Assembly (NCBI GenBank): GCA_021199145.1
Contig: JAJQIP010000073.1
Span: 1 to 9,823 of the forward strand
Length of the DNA stretch: 9,823 bases
Source: Porphyromonadaceae bacterium
Lineage (GTDB): Bacteria; Bacteroidota; Bacteroidia; Bacteroidales; UBA11471
Direction of reading: 5' to 3'
The position numbers and the translations under genes are program-made. Below the pieces are notes generated by a model. It did not search any database. It saw only the letters and a list, made by a program, of their open reading frames with translations, and was not told the origin of the DNA. Below are positions 1-7,011 of the stretch, one piece after another. Each line of letters opens with the position of its first letter. Position 1 is the first letter of the stretch.

Positions 1-1600
1 GCTTTGTACCGACAATATAGATAGCGGAGATGGAGGTACCGTCATTGTCTGATGATGTTCCAGCAATCTCGGACGAGGTATCAGCTTTCCAACGAATATA
101 GAGTTGTGCTTGGTTGTTGGCCTCCTCGGGAAGGGTGAATGTCTCGGTGTACCATACTTTGTTTGTCTGCATGTAGATAGTACCCACGGTTGTCCAATCG
201 GTCCCGTTGGTGGAGTAATCGACATTTACTTTTTGATAGGCGTTGTAGTTGTAGAGCATCGATGAGGTCACGTTAATTTGGGTAAAAGCCTCCGCATTAA
301 CCATCGTCTGGAAGTAATAGTCGCCGAGTCCGGTTGTTTTCCAGTTGACGGCCGCTGGCATTCCTTCATAACCTCCTGCTGCTACCGTCGATTTGTCGAG
401 CCAACTTGATATGGTGCCCTCAGCATTACGGAGTACCAGGGAAGTAGCATCGTTGCCATCGGAGTAGAAGTCAGCTATACGGCTCGAACTTCCGCTGTTG
501 TAGAAGTCCCATCCTACAATATAGTCTACGGCGTCGTAGTTGGCCGTGATGTTTATGTCCTCATCCATTTTCACGGAAATCTCTTTTGAGGTCTCTCCCG
601 TACTCCAATGGGTAAAGGTGAGGATGGGGTTGTCCGAAGCGGAGAGCATCACATTGGTGCCGGCCTCATATAGGTTGTTGCCGTCGACAACTGTCGGTTC
701 GGGCGAGAGAGTTACCATATAGTCGTTGGCACCGCCTACAACATCCACACTTAACGAATAGGTCTCTACGGTTGCAAAGTTGGCGGTCAAGACCACATCA
801 CTGTTCAAGACATAGCTGAAATCCGGTTCAGTGGAGACCACAGTACCTGAGTTGTCAGTCCAGTTTACAAAATCGTACCCTAAATTTTCCGTTACGGAAA
901 GGGCGATGGAGGTACCTTCGTTGAAAGTCGACCCGATTGGGCTTTGGGCTATAGTCGCCGCTCCCTCCGGGGAGACAGCAGTCGAAAAGGTGTAAGTCGT
1001 TACCTCTTCCGGTTCCCCAGTATAAGTACCGCTGATGCTGACATTGGCAATACCTACTTGTTTGTTATTATCCAAACTGTATATGTAGATGACCAAGGAG
1101 ATGGCATCGCTTGTGGTTATCCCTTCAACGGTGTAGCTGGGGTGGGATGCATCCTCATAATCCGAACTATTCCGGTTGGGAAGGAATGAGCCCAACAAGA
1201 TGGATTGGTCTTCACTCTTTAAATAGACATCCATGTTTCCTCCTCCTGTTCCAATCCGGACGGCATCAAATGAGACCGCTGTGGGGGTAAATTCAACCCC
1301 TTTTTGGGGAGTGACGCTGAATGTCACGGCATCGGTCTCTGCGTCACCCGACGCTTTAGCACTTGGCTGTATCAGGGTAAATGTCGTATTAAATTCTGTC
1401 CTTGTAGAGTAGTAGGAGAGGTTGCTTCCTATGGAAACAACATTCAAGGAGAAGAGATCATCTTCACTCAATGTGGCTACCTGTCCGGCCGTTCCTAAGT
1501 TGAAAGGCCATGTGGCACTCCAAGTCTGTGCTTTTATTGCTGATGGAGACAGAAATGTCAAAATGGCCATCAACAACATGAAAAGAGAATTTTTCCTCAT
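1..1600 (-). CDS. Secreted multi-domain protein with InlB-like repeats, probable polysaccharide lyase or glycan-binding protein (3' end beyond window)
   Basis: Reading leftward from the ATG at 1600, the frame stays open for 533 codons to the window edge, so the protein is partial at its C-terminus. Residues 1-24 form a signal peptide: MRKN, a hydrophobic stretch, then a likely cut before Q25. Residues about 30-192 look like a beta-sandwich, beginning WPFNLGTAGQ and containing FTPTAVSFDAVR. This resembles the N-terminal module I recall from Bacteroidetes pectate lyase or pectinesterase-like proteins. Residues about 203-276 and 280-356 are two divergent InlB B-type (bacterial) repeats, with FVNWTDNSG..VVLTANF in the first and FTHWSTGE..INITANY in the second. 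Residues about 359-531 form another beta-rich module (WDFYNSG, VNVDYSTNGTDWTTVG, YIRWKADT), possibly carbohydrate-binding. No catalytic domain lies inside the window; a right-handed beta-helix lyase domain further on is an inference. A strong Bacteroidetes-type promoter lies about 50 bp upstream. The secreted nature is well supported, the enzyme class is not. Confidence 0.8.
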   Translation of the reverse strand, partial: MRKNSLFMLLMAILTFLSPSAIKAQTWSATWPFNLGTAGQVATLSEDDLFSLNVVSIGSNLSYYSTRTEFNTTFTLIQPSAKASGDAETDAVTFSVTPQKGVEFTPTAVSFDAVRIGTGGGNMDVYLKSEDQSILLGSFLPNRNSSDYEDASHPSYTVEGITTSDAISLVIYIYSLDNNKQVGIANVSISGTYTGEPEEVTTYTFSTAVSPEGAATIAQSPIGSTFNEGTSIALSVTENLGYDFVNWTDNSGTVVSTEPDFSYVLNSDVVLTANFATVETYSLSVDVVGGANDYMVTLSPEPTVVDGNNLYEAGTNVMLSASDNPILTFTHWSTGETSKEISVKMDEDINITANYDAVDYIVGWDFYNSGSSSRIADFYSDGNDATSLVLRNAEGTISSWLDKSTVAAGGYEGMPAAVNWKTTGLGDYYFQTMVNAEAFTQINVTSSMLYNYNAYQKVNVDYSTNGTDWTTVGTIYMQTNKVWYTETFTLPEEANNQAQLYIRWKADTSSEIAGTSSDNDGTSISAIYIVGTK

Positions 1601-1649
1601 GGTAAAAAATTTATATGGTTTTGAAATTTTTTGCGTCTGATTTTCTTTG

Positions 1650-1680
1650 CAAATATATTTTATTTCTTTCTCTCTACAAA
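1650..1680 (-). promoter_or_regulatory. Bacteroidetes-type promoter of the secreted protein gene
   Basis: On the minus strand a TTTG (complement of 1677-1680) is followed by a 19-nt spacer and TATATTTG (complement of 1650-1657). This fits the Bacteroidetes -33/-7 consensus TTTG-N19/20-TAnnTTTG exactly. The start codon at 1600 is about 50 nt downstream, implying a leader of roughly 40 nt. Promoter activity is inferred from the motif only. Confidence 0.72.
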
Positions 1681-1811
1681 ATTTAGGATTCCTTTTTATA
1701 TATGTATTCTTTTGTAAAAAATCGAAAGTTTTCAAGAATTTTCACTGTATTGCGGATACAAGAGGCATGATGTATAAGAGATAGGCTGAATATATCAATC
1801 GATGGTATCAT

Positions 1812-1843
1812 AAAAAAGCACTATCGGATTTTCCGATAGTGCT
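1812..1843 (-). terminator. Intrinsic terminator downstream of the WYL regulator gene
   Basis: A perfect 12-bp inverted repeat, AGCACTATCGGA (1817-1828) and TCCGATAGTGCT (1832-1843), encloses a 3-nt loop. On the minus strand the stem is followed by six T (complement of 1812-1817), as expected for Rho-independent termination of leftward transcription. It lies about 100 nt beyond the WYL stop codon and protects the promoter at 1650-1680 from read-through. Confidence 0.85.
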
Positions 1844-1943
1844 GAAGATTGAGAAATCCAATAGCACAGAAATTAAGGAATGAATTGTCCCCCCCCCTTT
1901 TGTGAGCATCTTTTGTGGGGAATTTTCCCTAAAAGGTAAATAG

Positions 1944-2870
1944 TCAGTCATCGTGCGGCTTGTTGCGTTGGATGGCATTCACATATATATCGTATAATTG
2001 CCGACGTAAGGAGAGAGGCTTTAATACCTCGACCGAAGAGCTTCGGGACAGCAATTCCATGACAAAATCATTGGTGATGCGCAGGTGTAGCCTTATGGTA
2101 ATGTTGTCGGCGGTCTCTTCTATGATTTCCTGCGAGGTGTGCAGAGGAAAGGTCTTGACAAATGCCCCGTCGACAGCATCGTATCGTAAGATAATCTCTT
2201 CAACAGGCATTTGCGGATCGTTCCAAATCCCGAAACTCTCCCGGAACAGGGCAGGAACATCAATATCGGTACGCCGGGTAAACCGTTCGTCCGCATTGAT
2301 GCGAAACAGCGAGATGCGGTCTATCGCAAAGGTCTTGAGTTTGTTGTCCGTATCATATCCTACAAGATACCACCGTTGTTGTGATTCTTTGAGGTAATGT
2401 GGCTCTATTTGTTTGGATACTACGGCATTTCCTTGTCTGAAAAGAGTATAGTCAAATTCCACTTTGTATCGGTTGCGTATGGCATCAAGCATATCGGCAA
2501 TATTAGCCTGTGTTGCAGGACGTCGGTGATCGGCGAGCACGTAACGTTGCACTACACTGTCCCGGTCTATGGCATTCAGCATTTCAAAGTTTAGCAACAA
2601 ATTAGCATAAAATGAGGGCATGTCGTTGCGTTCGGCGATATGATAGCCACGACTTTTGCTGTAACTGATGGTAATACCAAACAGCTCTTCTATCGTTTTG
2701 AAGTCACGTTGCAAAGTACGCTGCGTACAGTTTGTAGCCCCAGCACAATGCCATTGCATTTTCCTGTTTACATGGTCGATGAGATCTTGTGCCGAGATGT
2801 AGTTATCTCCCGATTGGGAGAGCTTGGCAACAATGATTGCCAGCCTTCGTATGGGATTGATCTTTGCCAT
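1944..2870 (-). CDS. WYL domain-containing transcriptional regulator with N-terminal helix-turn-helix
   Basis: A 308-residue protein. Residues about 1-80 look like a winged helix-turn-helix DNA-binding domain, beginning INPIRRLAIIVAKLSQSG and including TQRTLQRDFKTIEELFGI. Residues about 115-192 form the WYL domain, with the eponymous W167-Y168-L169 in QRWYLVGYD followed by KTFAIDRI. Residues about 220-300 match the C-terminal extension (WCX) usual in this family. WYL proteins are ligand-responsive regulators that can activate or repress; several sense nucleic acids or nucleotides, but the ligand here cannot be read from sequence. Two cysteines (C42, C48) lie in a short insert before the recognition helix; whether they bind anything is unknown. 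The gene is monocistronic, with its own promoter and terminator. An inverted repeat in the promoter suggests self-regulation. The target genes are not evident. Confidence 0.93.
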   Translation of the reverse strand: MAKINPIRRLAIIVAKLSQSGDNYISAQDLIDHVNRKMQWHCAGATNCTQRTLQRDFKTIEELFGITISYSKSRGYHIAERNDMPSFYANLLLNFEMLNAIDRDSVVQRYVLADHRRPATQANIADMLDAIRNRYKVEFDYTLFRQGNAVVSKQIEPHYLKESQQRWYLVGYDTDNKLKTFAIDRISLFRINADERFTRRTDIDVPALFRESFGIWNDPQMPVEEIILRYDAVDGAFVKTFPLHTSQEIIEETADNITIRLHLRITNDFVMELLSRSSSVEVLKPLSLRRQLYDIYVNAIQRNKPHDD

Positions 2871-2895
2871 AATCTCTTTCCTTTTAACTTTGAGA

Positions 2896-2903
2896 CAAAT
2901 ATA
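2896..2903 (-). promoter_or_regulatory. -7 box of the WYL regulator promoter
   Basis: The minus strand reads TATATTTG at the complement of 2896-2903, a full match to the Bacteroidetes -7 element TAnnTTTG, 25 nt upstream of the ATG at 2870. No TTG/TTTG occurs at the usual 19-20 nt spacing. That position is instead occupied by the inverted repeat at 2915-2929, which would fit a promoter that depends on or is blocked by a bound regulator. Confidence 0.6.
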
Positions 2904-2914
2904 GAGGGGTATGG

Positions 2915-2929
2915 CGACAAAAAGTGTCG
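2915..2929. promoter_or_regulatory. Candidate operator: CGACA-N5-TGTCG palindrome in the WYL promoter
   Basis: A perfect 5-bp inverted repeat with a 5-bp spacer (CGACA AAAAG TGTCG) covers the -33 position of the WYL gene promoter. A further half-site, CGACAAAA, recurs at 2944-2951, 29 bp from the identical 8-mer at 2915-2922. Position and symmetry suggest a binding site for a dimeric regulator, possibly the WYL protein itself. Binding is inferred. Confidence 0.4.
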
Positions 2930-3034
2930 TTTTTCAAAAAAATCGACAAAATGGAAACGATATTCTTTCATTTATAAACAGCCTTGTTTGGGAAAAAGGC
3001 GAATTATTGAAAATTCTCTATTTATCAAATGAGT

Positions 3035-3070
3035 AAAAAAAAGAGCAACTTGATTTTTACTAAGTTGCTC
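3035..3070 (-). terminator. Intrinsic terminator of tRNA-His
   Basis: GAGCAACTT (3043-3051) and AAGTTGCTC (3062-3070) pair perfectly over 9 bp with a 10-nt loop. On the minus strand the stem is followed by eight T (complement of 3035-3042). The hairpin begins one base after the encoded CCA end of the tRNA, so it ends the tRNA transcript directly. Confidence 0.92.
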
Positions 3071-3074
3071 CTGG

Positions 3075-3149
3075 GGTGAAAGATGGGGCTTGAACCCACG
3101 ACCTTCGGGACCACAATCCGACGCTCTAACCAACTGAGCTACATTCACC
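3075..3149 (-). tRNA. tRNA-His (anticodon GTG)
   Basis: The minus strand folds into a full cloverleaf. The extra 5' G(-1) at 3149, opposite C73, is the identity element of tRNA-His. The D arm is GCTC/GAGC, the anticodon loop TTGTGGT carries anticodon GTG, and the T arm is GTGGG-TTCAAGC-CCCAT. The 3' CCA is encoded in the DNA (complement of 3072-3074). Two positions do not pair: U6-U67 in the acceptor stem, and A31-C39 at the pair closing the anticodon loop. It has its own promoter upstream and a strong terminator immediately downstream, so it is transcribed as a single-gene unit. Confidence 0.96.
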
Positions 3150-3173
3150 GTGTAGCCTTTTTATAAGGCAGTG

Positions 3174-3205
3174 CAAAAATAATTCCTTTTCTCCGACATT
3201 GCAAA
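3174..3205 (-). promoter_or_regulatory. Promoter of tRNA-His
   Basis: The minus strand has TTTG (complement of 3202-3205), a 20-nt spacer, and TATTTTTG (complement of 3174-3181), matching TTTG-N20-TAnnTTTG. It sits 25 nt upstream of the mature tRNA 5' end and within the 103-bp gap after folD. The tRNA therefore need not depend on read-through from folD. Confidence 0.72.
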
Positions 3206-3252
3206 TAAATGTTCCTTTTTTTATCTGTCGGGGCGGTTAGCAGTCAGACCGT

Positions 3253-4137
3253 TTATACCGTATAAATGGCCTTTTTACTTGCCAATAAGGTGTTACGCAT
3301 GAGAGAAACAATGGTCATGGGACCTACTCCTCCTGGAACAGGGGTGATATACGAACATTTGGGAGCGACCTCTTTGAAAAGGACATCCCCATTAAGATGG
3401 AACCCTGATTTTTTTGTGGCATCGGGGACCCGTGTTGTCCCGACATCGATAATGACAGCCCCCTCTTTCACCATATCGGCTGTTACGAAGTTGGGTTGGC
3501 CAAGAGCCGCAATGATGATGTCGGCTTGTCGGCAAATCTCCTTTAAGCCTTTTGATGCGCTGTGACATACCGTTACGGTGGCATTACCCGGATATGCCTT
3601 TTGCATCATGAGGGTGGCAACAGGTTTGCCTACGATATTGCTACGACCTAAAACAACACAGTGTTTGCCTTTGGTGTCGATGTCATACCGCTTAAACAGT
3701 TCCATAATGCCGGCCGGAGTCGCCGATACAAAACAGGGCAGACCAATAGACATGCGTCCTACATTGATAGGGTGGAAGCCATCTACATCTTTTCGATAGT
3801 CGATAGCCTCAATAATCCGTTGTTCGGAGATGTGCTTAGGCAATGGCAGTTGGACAATGAATCCATCGATGTCAGGGTCGTTGTTCAACCGTTCCACTTC
3901 TTGCAGGAGAGCTTCTTCTGTAATATCTTCTTCGTGGCGTATCAAAGTCGATTTGAAACCGCATTGTGCACACGCTTTCACTTTGTTGGCAACATAAGTT
4001 TCGCTGCCTCCGTCGTGCCCTACAAGAATTGCCGCCAAATGAGGTTGTTTACCTCCTTTTGTCGTGATTTCAGCTACTTCGGCCGCAATTTCCTGCTTTA
4101 TCTGTTCAGAGATGAATTTTCCGTCAATGAGTTGCAT
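3253..4137 (-). CDS. folD: Bifunctional methylenetetrahydrofolate dehydrogenase / methenyltetrahydrofolate cyclohydrolase FolD
   Basis: This cytosolic enzyme of one-carbon metabolism oxidises 5,10-methylene-THF with NADP+ and hydrolyses the methenyl product to 10-formyl-THF, used in purine and formyl-Met-tRNA synthesis. The 294 residues match the family's usual length. Residue Y48 with K52 (SETYVANK) is the conserved active-site pair, K52 being the catalytic lysine. VQLPLP is at 95-100, DVDGFHP at 117-123, the nucleotide-binding GRSNIVGKP at 164-172, and the C-terminal signature PVPGGVGPMT at 266-275. The usual PCTP motif reads SATP (138-141), which I recall as common in Bacteroidetes. The gene follows ffh by 70 bp on the same strand, with no terminator or clear promoter between, so co-transcription is likely. 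No convincing intrinsic terminator follows its stop. Confidence 0.97.
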   Translation of the reverse strand: MQLIDGKFISEQIKQEIAAEVAEITTKGGKQPHLAAILVGHDGGSETYVANKVKACAQCGFKSTLIRHEEDITEEALLQEVERLNNDPDIDGFIVQLPLPKHISEQRIIEAIDYRKDVDGFHPINVGRMSIGLPCFVSATPAGIMELFKRYDIDTKGKHCVVLGRSNIVGKPVATLMMQKAYPGNATVTVCHSASKGLKEICRQADIIIAALGQPNFVTADMVKEGAVIIDVGTTRVPDATKKSGFHLNGDVLFKEVAPKCSYITPVPGGVGPMTIVSLMRNTLLASKKAIYTV

Positions 4138-4207
4138 AGTGTAGAAACTATTTTGTTAGAGATTTATTCAGCGTGGTGGAACTTTCAAAAGGCGGATTCC
4201 CTATATA

Positions 4208-5536
4208 TTACCGATGTTTGAGTTGTGTCATCATACGGGCGGGATTTTTTCCATGGGTCATCATGCGCATCATTTTGCGCATGTCGTCAAACTGCTTGAT
4301 AAGGCGGTTCACCTCTTGGATGGATGTGCCGCTTCCTTTGGCAATGCGTTGTCGGCGGCTGCTATTCAGGATTTCGGGGTGGCTACGTTCTGTCGGTGTC
4401 ATCGAATGTATGATGGCTTCAATCCCTTTAAAGGCATCGTCATCAATGTCAATGTCTTTGATAGCTTTTCCCACTCCTGGAATCATGGAGGCGAGGTCTT
4501 TGAGATTGCCCATTTTCTTGACCTGCTGTATTTGTCCGATGAAGTCGTTAAAATCGAACTGGTTTTTAGCGATTTTCTTTTGCAGGCGACGGGTCTCTTC
4601 TTCGTCGTATTGCTCCTGGGCACGTTCCACAAGAGAGACGATATCGCCCATTCCTAGAATACGATCGGCCATACGGTCGGGATGGAAGACATCCAATGCT
4701 TCCATCTTCTCTCCAGTACCTACAAATTTGATAGGCTTATTTACCACTGTACGGATGGAGAGTGCGGCACCTCCCCGTGTATCTCCATCGAGTTTGGTCA
4801 GCACTACCCCCGTAAAGTCGAGGCGGTCGTTAAAGGCCTTAGCCGTATTTACAGCATCTTGCCCCGTCATGGCATCCACAACAAAAAGAATCTCTTGCGG
4901 ATTGACCGCTTTTTTCAGGGCTTCGATTTCGTCCATCATCTCTTCATCAACAGCCAGGCGGCCGGCGGTATCGATAATGACTAAATCGTAATTTTGTCTG
5001 CGGGCCTCTTTTATCGCATTTTTGGCTATTTCGACCGGTTTTTTGTTATCTGGTTCGGTATAGACAGGGACATCAATTTGAGTACCCAGGACTTTCAATT
5101 GTTCAATGGCAGCGGGACGATACACATCACAAGCCACCAATAGGGGACGTTTGGCCCGTTTGCTGCGAAGCATTTTTGCCAATTTCCCCGAGAAAGTGGT
5201 CTTTCCGGAGCCTTGCAATCCCGACATGAGAATAATGGACGGAGAGCCATTCAACGCAATGTCTACAGCCTGTCCACCCATGAGCAAAGCCAGCTCATCG
5301 TGTACAATCTTCACCATGAGTTGTCCCGGCTTTATAGATGTGAGTACATTCATACCCAAGGCTTTGGCCTTGACAGTGTCGGTAAATTGCTTAGCAACTT
5401 TATAATTGACATCGGCATCGAGCAAGGCTTTGCGTACCTCTTTCAATGTTTCCGCAACATTGATTTCGGTGATGCGGCCTTCTCCCTTGAGAATTTTGAA
5501 TGACCGGTCGAGTTTCTCACTTAAATTTTCAAACAT
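4208..5536 (-). CDS. ffh: Signal recognition particle GTPase Ffh (SRP54)
   Basis: Ffh binds the 4.5S-type SRP RNA and the signal sequences of nascent inner-membrane and exported proteins, then docks with the receptor FtsY in a GTP-dependent cycle. Its 442 residues are close to the E. coli length of about 453. The N domain spans about 1-90. The G domain carries the P-loop GLQGSGKTT (106-114), DVYRPAA (137-143), DTAGR (189-193), TKLDGDTRGG (247-256) and the closing GTGEK (273-277). The methionine-rich M domain starts near 325 and includes the RNA-binding motif SRRQRIAKGSG (393-403), followed by a Met-rich helix (about 419-426). All key residues are present. It lies between panD (63 bp) and folD (70 bp) on the same strand; the SRP RNA gene is not in the window. 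Confidence 0.98.
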   Translation of the reverse strand: MFENLSEKLDRSFKILKGEGRITEINVAETLKEVRKALLDADVNYKVAKQFTDTVKAKALGMNVLTSIKPGQLMVKIVHDELALLMGGQAVDIALNGSPSIILMSGLQGSGKTTFSGKLAKMLRSKRAKRPLLVACDVYRPAAIEQLKVLGTQIDVPVYTEPDNKKPVEIAKNAIKEARRQNYDLVIIDTAGRLAVDEEMMDEIEALKKAVNPQEILFVVDAMTGQDAVNTAKAFNDRLDFTGVVLTKLDGDTRGGAALSIRTVVNKPIKFVGTGEKMEALDVFHPDRMADRILGMGDIVSLVERAQEQYDEEETRRLQKKIAKNQFDFNDFIGQIQQVKKMGNLKDLASMIPGVGKAIKDIDIDDDAFKGIEAIIHSMTPTERSHPEILNSSRRQRIAKGSGTSIQEVNRLIKQFDDMRKMMRMMTHGKNPARMMTQLKHR

Positions 5537-5599
5537 ATTCTTTCTCTAAAATGGCATTCCTGAATAGGATTTCCCCTTGTATCGGAAACGGGGGAGAGG

Positions 5600-5956
5600 T
5601 CATTTCTCTATCAGGCGGTTGGTCCGTGTGTCAGGAAATATGACTGCCGGTTTAAATGTCTTGGCCTCTTCAGCGTCCATCAGCGCATAGGCGATGATGA
5701 TAATAATGTCACCAGGTTGCGCTTTGCGGGCAGCTGCTCCATTCAGGCAAACTGTGCCAGACCCTCTTTCCCCTTTGATAACATAGGTTGAAAAGCGTTC
5801 CCCATTGTTGTTGTTGACAATATGAACCCGTTCACCCTCGATGATGTTTGCCGCATCTAACAGATCTTCATCAATGGTAATACTGCCAATGTAGTTGAGG
5901 TCGGCTTGCGTTACGGTCACCCGATGAATCTTCGATTTCAGAACCTCTAATAACAT
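5600..5956 (-). CDS. panD: Aspartate 1-decarboxylase PanD (pyruvoyl enzyme)
   Basis: PanD decarboxylates L-aspartate to beta-alanine, the amine partner used by PanC. It is made as a proenzyme that cuts itself between G24 and S25, leaving a pyruvoyl cofactor on the new N-terminus of the alpha chain. The cleavage site Y22-I-G24-S25 sits exactly where it does in the E. coli enzyme. The other active-site residues align at the same numbers: K9, H11, R54 and Y58. NGAAARKAQPGD (about 72-83) is the conserved core segment. Length is 118 residues against a typical 115-130. It starts 11 bp after the panC stop, indicating co-transcription, and completes the beta-alanine branch of pantothenate synthesis. 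Confidence 0.97.
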   Translation of the reverse strand: MLLEVLKSKIHRVTVTQADLNYIGSITIDEDLLDAANIIEGERVHIVNNNNGERFSTYVIKGERGSGTVCLNGAAARKAQPGDIIIIIAYALMDAEEAKTFKPAVIFPDTRTNRLIEK

Positions 5957-5967
5957 GTGTTTCGTTT

Positions 5968-6813
5968 TTAGGGACGATAGGTGATATTATCAATCAATCG
6001 CACTTCTCCACAATATACGGTAATGCATCCTACTATATGGGGAGCACTTCTCCATGAATCGACAGGTTGCAAGGTGTCACCATCTACAATTTCGTAGTAT
6101 TCCACACGCAAGTCGGGGGTACGATTAATGGCATCTATGACAAAACGTGTCGTTTCCACTACCGTATGTTCTTTGGCAAAGGTACGACTTTTAAACAGAG
6201 TTTGAGAAATGTTTACGGCATTTTTTCGCTGCGAGGGGGTCAGGCGTACATTACGGCTACTCAGAGCCATACCGTCGACTTCCCGAACGATGGGACAGGC
6301 AATGATGTCGATAGGAAATTTTAATTGCCGGACCATCTCTTTGATAACTGCAATTTGTTGAAAATCCTTTTCTCCGAAATAGGCTCGGTCGGGTTTTACA
6401 GCTGCAAAAAGCTTACTGACAATTTGTGCTACACCGTTGAAGTGGCCCGGACGATATTTCCCTTCCATGACAGCCGCAACAGGGCCTAAATCAAAAATAC
6501 GCTCATCTTTTTCCGGGTATATTTCTTCTACAGAAGGCATGAATACGAAATGGCATCCCGCCTTTTCAAGCAAAGCGCAATCAGCCTCTGGTGTACGGGG
6601 ATAGTTCAACAGGTCGTTGGGGTCGTTAAATTGTGTGGGATTTACAAAAATACTCACCACGCAACAATCGTTTTCTTTGACACAACGTTCTACCAGTGAG
6701 AGATGTCCTTTGTGTAACGCCCCCATGGTAGGAACCAGGCCTATCTGTTTGTTTTCGGCCCGATAGAGTGCAATACGTGCTTGTAAATCTGATGTTTTTA
6801 AAATAATTTCCAT
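5968..6813 (-). CDS. panC: Pantothenate synthetase (pantoate-beta-alanine ligase) PanC
   Basis: PanC joins pantoate and beta-alanine using ATP through a pantoyl-adenylate intermediate, the last step of vitamin B5 synthesis. The start is set at the ATG at 6813 (MEIILKTSD), giving 281 residues, the usual family length. An in-frame TTG at 6837 would add eight unconserved residues and is less likely. With this numbering the nucleotidyl-transferase motif PTMGALHKGH is at 28-37 (the HxGH-type ATP site), FVNPTQF at 56-62, GKYRPGHFNGV at 118-128, FGEKDFQQ at 146-153, and the KMSKS-like MALSSRN at 182-188. It is the first gene of a leftward unit with panD, ffh and folD. No clear promoter is visible; the best -7-like match is TTCTTTTG (complement of 6835-6842), one base off consensus and lacking a good -33 box. 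Confidence 0.97.
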   Translation of the reverse strand: MEIILKTSDLQARIALYRAENKQIGLVPTMGALHKGHLSLVERCVKENDCCVVSIFVNPTQFNDPNDLLNYPRTPEADCALLEKAGCHFVFMPSVEEIYPEKDERIFDLGPVAAVMEGKYRPGHFNGVAQIVSKLFAAVKPDRAYFGEKDFQQIAVIKEMVRQLKFPIDIIACPIVREVDGMALSSRNVRLTPSQRKNAVNISQTLFKSRTFAKEHTVVETTRFVIDAINRTPDLRVEYYEIVDGDTLQPVDSWRSAPHIVGCITVYCGEVRLIDNITYRP

Positions 6814-7011
6814 AGCAGGTTTTGAAAAACGGTGCAAAAGAAGTAAATAAAATTAGAACAGAGAAGTTTTTCCAGAAATTTTCTCGGAATTTTTGTAGGA
6901 GATATGTTTGCCCATCCGCATATTCCCCAAAAACTGTTAATCTATCTGTAAAATATGTGGTTACATATAAAATTTTTATTATCTTTGTCCCTAAATTCAA
7001 TAGGGACCTGC
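6814..7011. promoter_or_regulatory. Divergent intergenic region between panC and the starch synthase-like gene
   Basis: This AT-rich 198-bp stretch separates two outward-facing units and must hold both promoters. Rightward, TATCTTTG at 6980-6987 is a full match to the -7 element. The -33 position (about 6956-6960, TGTGG) is only a partial match. The predicted leader to the ATG at 7012 is about 20 nt. Leftward, only the imperfect TTCTTTTG (complement of 6835-6842) is seen. I found no riboswitch-like structure or long inverted repeat. Confidence 0.5.

Larger units (their letters stand above)
1601..1943. other. Intergenic region between the secreted protein gene and the WYL regulator
   Basis: This stretch of 343 bp holds no credible gene. 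It contains the promoter at 1650-1680, the terminator hairpin at 1812-1843, a run of nine C at 1889-1897 and two copies of CTTTTGTG (1897-1904 and 1910-1917). The interval 1685-1810 is AT-rich, and I see nothing else in it. Confidence 0.7.

Noticed and set aside
2640..3032. 130-codon plus-strand frame crossing the WYL gene start and promoter
   Set aside because: It overlaps the WYL helix-turn-helix coding region and its promoter, has no domain resemblance, and no promoter precedes it.
3193..3231. Inverted repeat CCGACA / TGTCGG between folD and tRNA-His
   Set aside because: The arms are only 6 bp with a 27-nt loop and no T-run after them, so it is neither a good folD terminator nor a convincing operator.
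4173..4991. 272-codon plus-strand open frame opposite ffh
   Set aside because: It is the antisense shadow of ffh, whose GTPase motifs and full length are unambiguous. The composition is Ser/Arg/Ile-rich with no recognisable domain.
6814..6837. Earlier TTG start for panC adding MHRFSKPA
   Set aside because: PanC proteins begin almost at the first beta strand, so the ATG at 6813 gives the usual length and a better start codon.
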